DNA from: Microlunatus antarcticus
GTDB taxonomy: Bacteria > Actinomycetota > Actinomycetes > Propionibacteriales > Propionibacteriaceae
Direction of reading: 5' to 3'
Assembly: GCF_014193425.1 (NCBI RefSeq)
Contig: NZ_JACHZG010000001.1
Span: forward strand, 1,550,001-1,614,000
DNA length: 64,000 nt
The translations under genes and the position numbers were made by a program. The notes beneath the pieces are model-generated. The model did no database searches. It had not been told where the DNA came from and saw only the letters and a list, made by a program, of their open reading frames with translations. This document shows, piece by piece, positions 35,917-45,384 of this stretch. Position 1 is the first letter of the stretch; every line of letters begins with the position of its first letter.

Positions 35917-36103
35917 GCTGCTGCACCACCGCGCCGTCCCCGGCGCTGGTCCTAGGTCGCTCCCGCCTGGCGCTAACCCCTCCCACTGGCGTTTCGCACG
36001 CGTCCCGCTCGTTCGCTCGTTCTTGATGCGTTCGCTCGCGCTGCAGCACGAGCGGACGTCACAAGATCGCGCGAACGCGTGATCGGAAACGGCAAGGCCG
36101 CGC

Positions 36104-39100
36104 TCAGACGGACGGGCGGAGCCGTAGGCCCTGCGGCGTCATCCGGAAGCCCGCCTCCTGCAGGGCCGTGCTGACGCCCGCCGAGCCGAACACGTGACCG
36201 CCGTCGGCCCGCTCCACCGTGAGCTTGCCGAGGTGACCCTGGTGCACCGCTGACGCGAGCGCCTTCGCGGCCGGTCCGAGGAGACGCTCCGCCTCGGTGA
36301 AGGACAGCAACGTCTTCCCGCCGCGCTCCACGTAGAAGACGAGGGCTCCGTCGACCAGCACGACGAGCGCCCCGGCCTTGCGGCCCGGCCGGTGGCCCTC
36401 GCGCTCCGGCCACGGCAGGGCGGCGCCGTACGCGTTGGCCGGGTCGCACGCGGCCAGCACGGTCGCCGTCGGCTCGTCCGGCTCACGCTGCTGGGCGCGC
36501 AAGCGGTCGACGGCGCCGCTGAGCGCGAACTGCGCCGCGCCCAGGCCGTCGATGAAGTAGCCGCGCCGGCACTGCCCGGTCTCCTCCATCGTCGACATCG
36601 CCCGGTACGCGGCGCCGAACCCGCCGTCGGTGTTCTCGGTCATGACGGTCCCGCGGGTGACCACGCCGTAGCGGTCGAGCAGGCCGAAGACGTGTCCGGC
36701 GAGCTGTTCGGCCGGGGTCGAGGGCGAGCGCTCGACCAGCGACCACCGTCCCGCGGTGGTCGGGGACGACAGCCGCGGCGCCCGGGCGGGACGCCGGAGC
36801 CCCTGACCGCTCAGCCGGGCGCGGTGGGTCCTGGTCGCCGGTCGGCTCGGCTTGCGGTGCGCGCCACCGCCCTCGACCAGCGCCCGTACGGGGTTGAACG
36901 TGTCGGAGCTCACCAGCCCGGCCCAGGCCAGGTCCCACAGCGCGGCGACGTACTCGGCGCGGTCGGTGACGCCGACGGGGAGCACCGAGTCGAAGAACCG
37001 GGCTCCGCCCGCCCCGAGGGCGGCCAGCAGCTCCTGCCCGCGGTAGTGCGACGGCTCCGCGCCGGCGAGCGGCGGCTCCATCCCGGCGATGACGAAGCGG
37101 ACCCAGCCGTCGGAGTCGCCGACCGCGCCGTCGCCGACCCAGCCGACCTCGCCGGCGGTCATCAGCTCGTCGAGCATCGCGGGGCGGTAGTCGGCGACGC
37201 GCGCCGGCAGCACCAGGCTCTCGACCGCGCTCGCGGGGAGGGCGCAGCCGTCGAGCTGCTCGAGGACCGCGAGCACCGCGTCCGCGCCGCGCGTGCCCGA
37301 CCCGATGCCCTGCCACTCGGCGAGGAAGCGGCTGAACGCCACCTGCTCGACCGGCTCGACCTCGCGCCGCAGCGCCGCGAGCGTCCGGCGCTTGACCAGG
37401 GCGAGGACCTGGCCGTGGCAGTACTGCCGCCGGTCGGACTCCGCGTCGCCCATCTCGACGAACGACCCGGCCACGATCGTGCCGGCGGCGACCAGGGCGT
37501 CGCACGCCCCCTCGACCACGGCCCGGCCGAGGCCGTAGCGGGTCGCCACCGTAGACGCCAGGAACGGTCCATGCGTCCGCGCCCAGCGCTGGACCAGGTC
37601 CTCGATCGGGCGGGGCGACGACTCGGTGAAGCTCGCGGCCACGCCGGGTGGCACCGGCACACCGAGCCCGTCCCGCAGGCGTGGGACGTCCTCGGAGACG
37701 GCGACCATGGGCTGCCCGGCGATGCGGACCTCGACGACCCGGCGGTCGAGGACGAGCCGTTCCACCGCCGCCACCGGGTCGAAGCCCGGGGCGGACCGCA
37801 GCCGCAGCTCGTCGAGCGTGAACGGGCCCGCCGTCCGGACGGTGTCGTAGAGCCGCTCGACGTCGGAGGCCTGACGCTCCTCGCTCAGCCCCTGCAGGTC
37901 GGCCTCGGTGCGCGTGATGACGTCGGCGTCGAGCAGCGACTTGAGGCCGTCCTTGCCCAGCAGCTCGGCGAGCAGCGTGGCGTCGAGCGAGAGGGCCGCC
38001 GCCTTCTTCTCGGCGAGCGGGACGTCGCCCTCGTAGACGAAGGCCCCGACGTAGCCGAAGAGCAGGGACCGGGCGAAGGGCGACGCCTCCGACGTCTCGA
38101 CCTCGACGATGCGCACCGAGCGCGAGGCGACCTGGCGCTGGACCTCGAGCAGCCCGTCCAGGTCGAAGACGTCGGTCAGGCACTCGCGCATCGTCTCCAG
38201 GACGATCGGGAACTCCGGGTACTGCGCGGCGACGGACAGCAGCTGGGCCGAGCGCATCCGCTGCTGCCACAGGGGCGAGCGGGACTTGGGGTCTCGGCGG
38301 GGCAGCAGGAGCGCCCGGGCGGCGCACTCGCGGAAGCGCGAGGCGAAGAGCGCCGAACCGCCGACCTCGTCGGTCACCACGCCCTCGATGGAGTCCGGGT
38401 CGAGGAGGATCAGGTCGGCTCCCGGCGGGGTCGACTCGGTGTCGGGGACCCGGAGCACCATGCCGTCGTTCGTCGCCGTGGCCTGGACCTCGAGCCCGTA
38501 GCGCTCGCGGGCCGCGCGCTCGACGGCGAGGGCCCACGGCGTCAGGACGCCGGTGCCGAGCGCGCAGTGGACGCAGACGCGCCAGTCGCCGAGCTCGTCG
38601 CGGAACCGCTCGAAGACGATGGTCTGGTCGGTCGGCAGCGAACCCGTCGCCGCCTCCTGCTCGCGCAGGTAGGTCAGCAGGTTGTTGGCGGCGTAGTCGT
38701 CGAGCCCCGCCTCGGCGAGCCGGTCCTCGGCCTGCGCGGGCGGCAGGGAGCCGACCTCGCGGACGAAGCGGCCGAACGCGCGGCCCAGCTCGAGGGGCCG
38801 CCCGGGGGCGTCGCCCTTCCAGAACGGCAGCCGGCCGGGGACGCCCGGCGCGGGGGAGACGAGCACCTGGTCGTGGGTGATCCCCTCCACGCGCCAGCTG
38901 GTGGTGCCGAGGGTGAAGACGTCGCTGACCCGGGTCTCGTAGACCATCTCCTCGTCGAGCTCGCCGACGCGACGGCCCGCCTCGTGCCGGCCGGAGGCGT
39001 TGCCCTCGCCCACGAGGAACACGCCGAACATGCCGCGGTCGGGGATGGTGCCGCCCGAGGTGACGGCGAGCCGCTGGGCACCGGGCCGGGCCGTGAGCAC

Positions 39101-40795
39101 GCCCGTGTCGCGCTGCCAGACCACGCGGGGACGCAGCTCGGCGAAGTCCTCCGACGGGTAGCGCCCGCTCAGCATGTCCAGCACCGACTCGTACGCGCTC
39201 CACGGCAGGTCGCGGAACACGCCCGCCCGGCGCACCAGCGCGTACAGCTCGTCGACCTTGGTCTCCTCCATGGCGACCACGGCGACGATCTGCTGGGCGA
39301 GCACGTCCAGCGGGTTGCGGAGCTCGGAGACCTCCTCGATCGCGCCCTGCCGCATCCGCTCGACGACGACGGTGGACTCGATCAGGTCGCCGCGGTGGTT
39401 GGGGAAGAAGACGCCGCGCGAGACGGCACCGACCTGGTGGCCCGCGCGTCCGACCCGCTGGAGCCCGCTGGCCACCGACGGCGGCGACTCGACCTGGACG
39501 ACGACGTCCACGGCCCCCATGTCGATGCCGAGCTCCAGCGAGGAGGTCGCGACGACGCAGGGCAGCTGCCCCGACTTCAGCGCGGCCTCGATGTCGGCCC
39601 GCTGCTCCTTGCTCACCGAGCCGTGGTGGGCCCGCGCGACGATCGGGGTGAACGTGCCGTCGTGCCCGGCGGAGGAGCCCGACTGCGCCATCACCTGGGC
39701 CGGCGGGCGGCGCGGCTGCGGCGGCGCGACGGCCCCGCCCTCCGCGTCGTCGGCGTCGTCGGCATCGTCCTCGGCGTCGTCGTCGACCTCGTCCGGGACG
39801 GCCTCGGCGCGGGCCGCCTCGAGGCGCTCGGCGTTCAGCTCGTTGAGGTGGGCGGTGAGCCGCTCCGCGAGGCGGCGCGAGTTGGCGAACACGATCGTCG
39901 AGCGGTGGTCGTTGATGACGTCGAGGATCCGGTTCTCCACGTGCGGCCAGATCGACGGCGCGCGCGTCGGCTTCTCGTCCTCGAGCGAGACCTGCCCGGG
40001 GGCGGAGGAGGCGCCGAGGTCGGTCATGTCCTCGACCGGCACGACGATGTCGAGGTCCCAGCGCTTCTCCGCGGGCGGGGCGACGACGTCGACGTCGTAC
40101 GGCCCGCCGAGGTAGGCCGCGACCCGCGAGGCCGGGCGCACCGTGGCGGAGAGGCCGATGCGCTGCAGCGGACGCTCGGCGCCGCCCTCCTGGACGAGAG
40201 CCTCCAGGCGCTCGATCGAGACCGCGAAGTGGGCGCCCCGCTTGCTCCCGGCGAGCACGTGGACCTCGTCGAGGATCACCGTGCGCACCGAGCGCAGGAC
40301 CTCGCGGGCAGACGAGGTGAGCATGAGGAACAACGACTCGGGCGTGGTGATGAGGATGTCCGGCGGCCGGCTCACGATGGCGCGGCGCTCGGCGGGCGTG
40401 GTGTCGCCGGAGCGGACGCCCACGGTGACGCTGGGCGGCGTCTGCCCCAGCCGTAGCGCGGTCTGGGTGATCCCGGTGAGCGGGGCCCGCAGGTTGCGCT
40501 CCACGTCGACCGCCAGGGCCTTCAGCGGGGAGATGTAGAGGACGCGGCAGCGTTCCTTGGGCGGCGGGGCGGGCTCGCGGGCCAGCTGGTCGAGGGACCA
40601 CAGGAAGGCGGCGAGCGTCTTGCCGGAGCCGGTCGGGGCGACCACCAGGGCGTTGCGTCCCGCCGCGATGCTGGTCCACGCCCCGCGCTGCGCCCCGGTG
40701 GGCTCGGCGAACACCTCGCGGAACCACGTCGACGTCGCCGGCGTGAAGCCGTCCAGCGGGTCGGCGGGAGCCAGGATCGCGGTCACGTCCTCCAT
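36104..40795 (-). CDS. lhr: Lhr-family ATP-dependent helicase
   Basis: A very large superfamily-2 helicase of about 1,563 aa. The motor core shows Walker A VVAPTGSGKTLAAFLW near residue 52, motif II ILDEVHVLAG, motif III GLSATVRP, and a second RecA domain with VATSSLELGIDMGAVD and GLQRVGRAGHQ. Between the two RecA domains is an acidic insert (DDDAEDDADDADDAEGG). A long C-terminal region of winged-helix and Lhr-specific domains ends near GFRMTPQGLRLRPS. In mycobacteria Lhr is a 3'-5' helicase linked to DNA damage. ATG at 40795 or GTG at 40816 could be the start. Divergent from DUF3046 and recA. Confidence 0.95.
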   Translation of the reverse strand: MEDVTAILAPADPLDGFTPATSTWFREVFAEPTGAQRGAWTSIAAGRNALVVAPTGSGKTLAAFLWSLDQLAREPAPPPKERCRVLYISPLKALAVDVERNLRAPLTGITQTALRLGQTPPSVTVGVRSGDTTPAERRAIVSRPPDILITTPESLFLMLTSSAREVLRSVRTVILDEVHVLAGSKRGAHFAVSIERLEALVQEGGAERPLQRIGLSATVRPASRVAAYLGGPYDVDVVAPPAEKRWDLDIVVPVEDMTDLGASSAPGQVSLEDEKPTRAPSIWPHVENRILDVINDHRSTIVFANSRRLAERLTAHLNELNAERLEAARAEAVPDEVDDDAEDDADDADDAEGGAVAPPQPRRPPAQVMAQSGSSAGHDGTFTPIVARAHHGSVSKEQRADIEAALKSGQLPCVVATSSLELGIDMGAVDVVVQVESPPSVASGLQRVGRAGHQVGAVSRGVFFPNHRGDLIESTVVVERMRQGAIEEVSELRNPLDVLAQQIVAVVAMEETKVDELYALVRRAGVFRDLPWSAYESVLDMLSGRYPSEDFAELRPRVVWQRDTGVLTARPGAQRLAVTSGGTIPDRGMFGVFLVGEGNASGRHEAGRRVGELDEEMVYETRVSDVFTLGTTSWRVEGITHDQVLVSPAPGVPGRLPFWKGDAPGRPLELGRAFGRFVREVGSLPPAQAEDRLAEAGLDDYAANNLLTYLREQEAATGSLPTDQTIVFERFRDELGDWRVCVHCALGTGVLTPWALAVERAARERYGLEVQATATNDGMVLRVPDTESTPPGADLILLDPDSIEGVVTDEVGGSALFASRFRECAARALLLPRRDPKSRSPLWQQRMRSAQLLSVAAQYPEFPIVLETMRECLTDVFDLDGLLEVQRQVASRSVRIVEVETSEASPFARSLLFGYVGAFVYEGDVPLAEKKAAALSLDATLLAELLGKDGLKSLLDADVITRTEADLQGLSEERQASDVERLYDTVRTAGPFTLDELRLRSAPGFDPVAAVERLVLDRRVVEVRIAGQPMVAVSEDVPRLRDGLGVPVPPGVAASFTESSPRPIEDLVQRWARTHGPFLASTVATRYGLGRAVVEGACDALVAAGTIVAGSFVEMGDAESDRRQYCHGQVLALVKRRTLAALRREVEPVEQVAFSRFLAEWQGIGSGTRGADAVLAVLEQLDGCALPASAVESLVLPARVADYRPAMLDELMTAGEVGWVGDGAVGDSDGWVRFVIAGMEPPLAGAEPSHYRGQELLAALGAGGARFFDSVLPVGVTDRAEYVAALWDLAWAGLVSSDTFNPVRALVEGGGAHRKPSRPATRTHRARLSGQGLRRPARAPRLSSPTTAGRWSLVERSPSTPAEQLAGHVFGLLDRYGVVTRGTVMTENTDGGFGAAYRAMSTMEETGQCRRGYFIDGLGAAQFALSGAVDRLRAQQREPDEPTATVLAACDPANAYGAALPWPEREGHRPGRKAGALVVLVDGALVFYVERGGKTLLSFTEAERLLGPAAKALASAVHQGHLGKLTVERADGGHVFGSAGVSTALQEAGFRMTPQGLRLRPSV

Positions 40796-40892
40796 CTTGC
40801 CCGTGGCCACCGACACTTCTGCTGGGAGCGGACGACGCCGGGGCTACGGTGGGCGCCCGCCGACGCTCCGGACCGTCGGCGACGGGGGAGCG

Positions 40893-41087
40893 ATGAAGGA
40901 GACCGAGCTGTGGGCGCGCCTGCAGCACCACCTGGGCGCGGGCTACTACCGCGTCTGGGCCGCCGAGCAGAGCCTCCCCGACGTGGGCGGCCGGACCGTG
41001 GTGCAGGCGCTGGAGGCGGGCGTCTCGTCGAAGGACGTCTGGCGCGCGGCCTGGACCGCGCTCGAGCTGCCCGCGCGCGAGCGCTGA
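40893..41087 (+). CDS. DUF3046 protein
   Basis: A 64-aa protein: MKETELWARLQHHLGAGYYR, then SLPDVGGRTVVQALEAGVSS and DVWRAAWTALELP. It is a full match in length and pattern to DUF3046, a small family of unknown function found next to recA in actinobacteria. GGGGGAG precedes the ATG. Divergent from lhr by about 97 bases. Confidence 0.92.
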   Translation: MKETELWARLQHHLGAGYYRVWAAEQSLPDVGGRTVVQALEAGVSSKDVWRAAWTALELPARER

Positions 41088-41241
41088 CCCGCCGGGCCCA
41101 CAGGTGGCCGCCCGCGCCACCTCGTGTGGGGGTAGGACCGCGCGGTGACGAGTGGCGCCTGGCCCCCCGTCCCGGCCGCTGGCGTCGTCGGGGGAAGGTC
41201 GGGAGCGACCTCGTCGGGCCGTGGGCGTGTCGCCTAGCCCG

Positions 41242-41257
41242 TCGAACACCTGTTCGG
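41242..41257 (+). promoter_or_regulatory. LexA (SOS) box upstream of recA
   Basis: TCGAACACCTGTTCGG, matching the actinobacterial TCGAAC-N4-GTTCGA consensus at 15 of 16 defined or free positions. It lies 163 bases before the recA ATG, in a 333-base gap after DUF3046 that otherwise holds the recA promoter and leader, with no other gene visible. Confidence 0.88.
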
Positions 41258-41420
41258 TAAGTTGTCCACCGAAGCGGAACGACGGACCGGGTTCTCCACA
41301 GGCCGGGCGCCGAGGGCGGCCGATTGTCAGGGCCCGTCCCTACAGTCTCGTCAACGACCACAGCAGTCACGCCGACGAGGCGCACACACGAAGCCCCACG
41401 GGCGAGGAAAGAGGATCACG

Positions 41421-42467
41421 ATGGCCGCAGGCGACCGCGACAAGGCGCTGGAGTCAGCCCTCGCGCAGATCGACAAGCAGTACGGCAAGGGATCGGTGAT
41501 GCGCCTCGGTGACGAGGTCCGCGTCCCGATCGAGACGATCCCGACGGGGTCGATCGCGCTCGACCTCGCCCTCGGCATCGGGGGCCTGCCGCGCGGCCGG
41601 GTCGTCGAGATCTACGGCCCGGAGTCCAGCGGCAAGACGACGGTGGCGCTGCACGCCATCGCCAACGCCCAGGCCGCCGGCGGGATCTGCGCCTTCATCG
41701 ACGCCGAGCACGCGCTGGACCCCGACTACGCCGCCCGGCTGGGGGTCGACACCGACTCGCTCCTGGTGAGCCAGCCGGACAACGGTGAGCAGGCCCTCGA
41801 GATCGCCGACATGCTCGTGCGCTCCGGGGCGCTCGCCCTGATCGTCATCGACTCCGTGGCCGCGCTCACCCCGCGCGCCGAGATCGAGGGCGAGATGGGG
41901 GACAGCCACGTCGGCCTGCAGGCCCGGCTGATGAGCCAGGCCCTGCGCAAGATGACGGGTGCGCTGAGCGGCGCGGGCACGACCGCGATCTTCATCAACC
42001 AGCTGCGCGAGAAGATCGGCGTCATGTTCGGCTCTCCGGAGACGACGACCGGTGGTCGCGCGCTGAAGTTCTACTCCTCCATCCGGCTCGACGTCCGCCG
42101 GATCGAGACCCTCAAGGACGGTCAGGACGCCGTGGGCAACCGCACCCGGGTCAAGGTCGTCAAGAACAAGGTCGCGCCGCCCTTCAAGCAGGCCGAGTTC
42201 GACATCCTGTACGGGTTCGGGATCAGCCGCGAGGGCAGCCTCATCGACCTCGGCGTCGAGTGCGGGATCATCCGCAAGGCCGGTGCGTGGTTCACCTACG
42301 ACTCCGACCAGCTGGGCCAGGGCAAGGAAAACGCCCGCACCTACCTCAAGACCAACCCCGACATCGCGAACGAGATCGAGAAGAAGATCAAGGAGAAGAT
42401 GGGCATCGGGCCGCGCGTCGACGCTCCGGCCGGGGTCGACCCGGTCACGGGCGAGGTCGAGTTCTAA
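41421..42467 (+). CDS. recA: Recombinase RecA
   Basis: A 348-aa strand-exchange protein and LexA co-protease. Walker A is [15 protein letters not shown] near residue 69, Walker [12 protein letters not shown] near 143, and the loops [20 protein letters not shown] and [13 protein letters not shown]...TTTGG are intact. No intein. ATG at 41421 preceded by AAAGAGGATCACG. It is followed by recX after 3 bases. The SOS box at 41242 shows LexA control. Confidence 0.98.
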   Translation: MAAGDRDKALESALAQIDKQYGKGSVMRLGDEVRVPIETIPTGSIALDLALGIGGLPRGRVVEIYGPESSGKTTVALHAIANAQAAGGICAFIDAEHALDPDYAARLGVDTDSLLVSQPDNGEQALEIADMLVRSGALALIVIDSVAALTPRAEIEGEMGDSHVGLQARLMSQALRKMTGALSGAGTTAIFINQLREKIGVMFGSPETTTGGRALKFYSSIRLDVRRIETLKDGQDAVGNRTRVKVVKNKVAPPFKQAEFDILYGFGISREGSLIDLGVECGIIRKAGAWFTYDSDQLGQGKENARTYLKTNPDIANEIEKKIKEKMGIGPRVDAPAGVDPVTGEVEF

Positions 42468-42470
42468 GCG

Positions 42471-43289
42471 GTGCCTGACGACCTCGGCGCCTCGGCCGGC
42501 GCGTGCGGGTCGCCCGCCGAGGTCGATCAGGTCTCGGCGGCCCGGGAATGGCTGCGTCGCCACGGGGTCGACCCGGGCGACGAGATACCGGCTGCCGGGA
42601 CCGGTGAGCTCGGCCGAGCGGTGGAGGCCGAGAGCGGGTACGCACGCAGCCGCCGGGCGCCGTCCGTCGGCTCCGGAAGTCGGTCTCTGACCCGACGGCG
42701 GTCCCGGGACCAGGAGGACGACCTCCCGGCAGGCTCCGACGGGGACGGCGACGACGACGGCGAGGTCACCCGGCGGAAGCGCGGTCGGGGCGCTGCGGTG
42801 CCCGAGCCGGACGCCGACCCAGAAGAGCTTGCGCGGGGAGTTGTGCTGCGCAAGCTCGCCGTGCAGGCCAGGACGCGGGTGGAGCTGGAGCGGGCGCTGG
42901 CGGAGCGGGACGTGCCCGAGGAGGCCGCGGCCGCCGTGCTCGACCGGATGACCGAGGTCGGGCTCGTGGACGACGTCACCTTCGCGCACGACTGGGTGTC
43001 GTCCCGGCAGCAGCGGCGTCACCTCAGCAAGACCGCCCTGCGGCGGGAGCTCCAGACCAAGGGCGTCGAGCGCGACGTGATCGACGACGCGCTCGCCGAC
43101 GTCGAAGGCGCCGACGAGCACAGCGCCGCCCTGGACCTGGCCCGCCGCCGTGCGTCCCGGATGGGCGGGCTGGAGCGTGAGGTGGCGTACCGGAGGCTCG
43201 GCGGGGTGCTGGCGCGGCGGGGGTTCTCGTCGTCGGTCACGACCCGTGTGCTCTCGGAGGTGCTCGACGGCTTCGGCCGTGACGAGTGA
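42471..43289 (+). CDS. recX: Regulatory protein RecX
   Basis: A 272-aa modulator of RecA filaments. The three-helix RecX repeats begin near residue 125 with VVLRKLAVQARTRVELERAL, continue with MTEVGLVDDVTFAHDWVSSR and LRRELQTKGVERDVIDDAL, and end with YRRLGGVLARRGFSSSVTTR. The first 120 residues are a variable acidic/basic region, common in actinobacterial RecX. GTG start 3 bases after the recA stop. Confidence 0.94.
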   Translation: MPDDLGASAGACGSPAEVDQVSAAREWLRRHGVDPGDEIPAAGTGELGRAVEAESGYARSRRAPSVGSGSRSLTRRRSRDQEDDLPAGSDGDGDDDGEVTRRKRGRGAAVPEPDADPEELARGVVLRKLAVQARTRVELERALAERDVPEEAAAAVLDRMTEVGLVDDVTFAHDWVSSRQQRRHLSKTALRRELQTKGVERDVIDDALADVEGADEHSAALDLARRRASRMGGLEREVAYRRLGGVLARRGFSSSVTTRVLSEVLDGFGRDE

Positions 43290-43320
43290 CGACGCGTGGG
43301 GCGCCTGGGACTGCCGGTGC

Positions 43321-43349
43321 TTGACCCTGTCGGGGGCCGGTCCTAACCT
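43321..43349 (+). promoter_or_regulatory. Promoter upstream of rny
   Basis: TTGACC, 17 bases, TAACCT: a good sigma-70-type pair. Transcription from it would give a 5' leader of about 210 bases before rny, in an otherwise gene-free 279-base gap. Confidence 0.55.
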
Positions 43350-43470
43350 GCCAAGACGAGGGTTTTTCTGAACGCTGGCTCGATCTTGATATGTGTGACC
43401 GTGGACCTGAACAGGGCTCCGCGGACTGAAACCCGCTGCGGCGGACTGATATCTGTACGACGTCGTGGTG

Positions 43471-43504
43471 CCCGGACGAGAGAGACGCTCTCGACCCGTC
43501 CGGG
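43471..43504 (+). promoter_or_regulatory. Hairpin in the rny leader
   Basis: CCCGGAC (43471-43477) pairs with GTCCGGG (43498-43504), with inner GAGAG/CTCTC. It lies 65 bases before the rny ATG. It could regulate rny mRNA or be an RNase Y target; this is inference. Confidence 0.4.
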
Positions 43505-43568
43505 CTCACGGTGAGCGCTGACGAAACCCCTCGAGGTGCGCGCACGCGCCCGTGAGGAGGGAGTCACC

Positions 43569-45335
43569 ATGGCGGGTGGAGCATTCCAAGCCCTCGTCCT
43601 TGTCCTGCTGCTGATCGTCGTGGCCGTCGTCGGCGTCGTGGCGGTCGTGCTGCTGAGGCGGTCACGGACCTCGGCGGTCCGCGTCAGCTCGGAGGCGCCA
43701 GTCGTCGAGCCGCGCGGGCTGGACGACACCGCGGCGCAGACAGCCGTGACGCCGACCCCGACGTCGAGCGCGTTGACCTCCCCGAGCGCAGCAACGTCGA
43801 GCGCGTCGACGTCGGAGCCCGACCCGGACAGCGACCCGGACGCCGAGAGCGGCGCGCCGCACCAGGCCGCGGCACCCGAGCCCGTCAAGCACGTCGGGCC
43901 GCCGTCCCCGGAGGCCGCCCAGCTCGTCGAGCAGGCGAACGAGCGTGCCGCCGAGCTGATGGCGTCCGTGGCCCAGGCCCGCGCCGCGTTCGAGGAGCAG
44001 ATGCAGGCCCGCCGCGACGAGCTGCGGGCGCAGCGCGTCGACGTCGAACGCCGTGAGCACCGCCTGACTGAGCGCGAGGAGCGCCTCGACGGCGAGCTCC
44101 GTTCGCTCAACGACCAGCTGGGCGCGGTCGACGCCACCCGAGCCGAGCTCGACGAGCGTCGCGGCCGGCTGGACGAGGCGGAGGTCGAGCGGCTGGCCGC
44201 CCTCGAGCGTGTGGCCGGGCTGACCGCCGAGCAGGCCAAGTCCGAGCTGGTCGCCGGCGTGGAGCACGACGCCAAGCGGCAGTCGGTGCTGGTCGCCCGG
44301 GAGATCGAGCGCAAGGCGCTGCGCGAGGCCGACGAGCGGGCCCGGAACATCGTCGTCGGGGCCATCCAGCGCGTCGCGTCCGACCAGACGTCCGAGTCCG
44401 TCGTGTCCGCGGTGCACCTGCCGGGCGACGAGATGAAGGGCCGGATCATCGGGCGCGAGGGGCGCAACATCCGCGCCTTCGAGCAGGTGACCGGGGTCAA
44501 CGTCATGATCGACGACACCCCCGAGTCCGTCCTCCTCTCCTGCTTCGACCCGGTCCGCCGCGAGACCGCGCGGCTCACGCTGACCGAGCTGGTCAAGGAC
44601 GGGCGCATCCACCCGGCCCGCATCGAGGAGGTCCACGAGCGCAGCCGGGGTCAGATCGAGGCGCTGTGCCTGCAGGCCGCGGAGGACGCGATGGCCGACG
44701 TCGGCATCACCGACCTGCACCCGGCGCTGGTCTCCATCCTCGGCACGCTGCGCTACCGGACGTCGTACGGGCAGAACGTCCTCAAGCACATGGTCGAGAG
44801 CGCCCACCTCGCCGGTCTGATGGCCGGCGAGCTGGGGCTCGACATCGCCCAGTGCAAGCGGTCGGCGTTCCTGCACGACATCGGCAAGGCGCTCACCCAC
44901 GAGGTCGAGGGCTCCCACGCGATGGTCGGGGCCGACCTGGCCCGGCGCTACGGCGAGAACGCCGACGTCGTGCACGCGATCGAGGCCCACCACAACGAGG
45001 TCGAGGTGCGCACCGTCGAGGCCGTTCTGACGCAAGCGGCGGACGCCATCAGCGGCGGACGGCCCGGCGCTCGCCGGGAGACGCTGGAGGCGTACGTCCA
45101 GCGGCTGGAGAAGCTCGAGCAGATCGCCGGCGACCGGGACGGCGTGGAGAAGGTGTTCGCCATGCAGGCCGGGCGCGAGATCCGGGTGATGGTCGCGCCC
45201 GAGGAGATCGACGACATCGCGGCCCAGGTGCTGGCCCGCGACATCGCCAAGCAGATCGAGGAGGACCTGACCTACCCCGGTCAGATCAAGGTCGTCGTGG
45301 TGCGGGAGTCGCGGGCGACCGAGACCGCACGCTGA
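43569..45335 (+). CDS. rny: Ribonuclease Y
   Basis: A 588-aa membrane-anchored endoribonuclease. One membrane helix at residues 3-30 (LVLVLLLIVVAVVGVVAVVLL) is followed by a Ser/Thr/Pro/Glu linker, a coiled coil about 120-270 (many Glu/Arg heptads), a KH domain (MKGRIIGREGRNIRAFEQVT) and an HD domain with H-D pair FLHDIGKALTHE, ending in AQVLARDIAKQIEEDL. The linker between helix and coiled coil is longer than in Bacillus RNase Y. GAGGAGGGAGTCACC precedes the ATG. Confidence 0.96.
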   Translation: MAGGAFQALVLVLLLIVVAVVGVVAVVLLRRSRTSAVRVSSEAPVVEPRGLDDTAAQTAVTPTPTSSALTSPSAATSSASTSEPDPDSDPDAESGAPHQAAAPEPVKHVGPPSPEAAQLVEQANERAAELMASVAQARAAFEEQMQARRDELRAQRVDVERREHRLTEREERLDGELRSLNDQLGAVDATRAELDERRGRLDEAEVERLAALERVAGLTAEQAKSELVAGVEHDAKRQSVLVAREIERKALREADERARNIVVGAIQRVASDQTSESVVSAVHLPGDEMKGRIIGREGRNIRAFEQVTGVNVMIDDTPESVLLSCFDPVRRETARLTLTELVKDGRIHPARIEEVHERSRGQIEALCLQAAEDAMADVGITDLHPALVSILGTLRYRTSYGQNVLKHMVESAHLAGLMAGELGLDIAQCKRSAFLHDIGKALTHEVEGSHAMVGADLARRYGENADVVHAIEAHHNEVEVRTVEAVLTQAADAISGGRPGARRETLEAYVQRLEKLEQIAGDRDGVEKVFAMQAGREIRVMVAPEEIDDIAAQVLARDIAKQIEEDLTYPGQIKVVVVRESRATETAR

Positions 45336-45343
45336 GCGAACGT

Positions 45344-45365
45344 CCGCCGGGTCGGGCCCCGGCGG
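45344..45365. terminator. Hairpin between convergent rny and gluD
   Basis: CCGCCGG, loop GTCGGGCC, CCGGCGG, in the 49-base gap between the two stop codons. Likely bidirectional. Confidence 0.6.
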
Positions 45366-45384
45366 GCGGTCGAGTGTGCGCGGC

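Noticed and set aside
35917-36103. Regulatory or repeat element between clgR and lhr (several GTTCGCTCG-like words)
   Set aside because: The words form only partial inverted pairs and the genes are convergent; nothing beyond a possible weak terminator can be supported.
36392-40456. Open frame of more than 1,300 codons on the + strand, antisense to the Lhr helicase gene
   Set aside because: It is Arg/Asp/Val/His-rich low-complexity sequence mirroring the third-position GC of lhr, with no domain. The same holds for long antisense frames at 1393-2535, 5707-7359, 8489-10693, 49740-51344 and 57407-60937.
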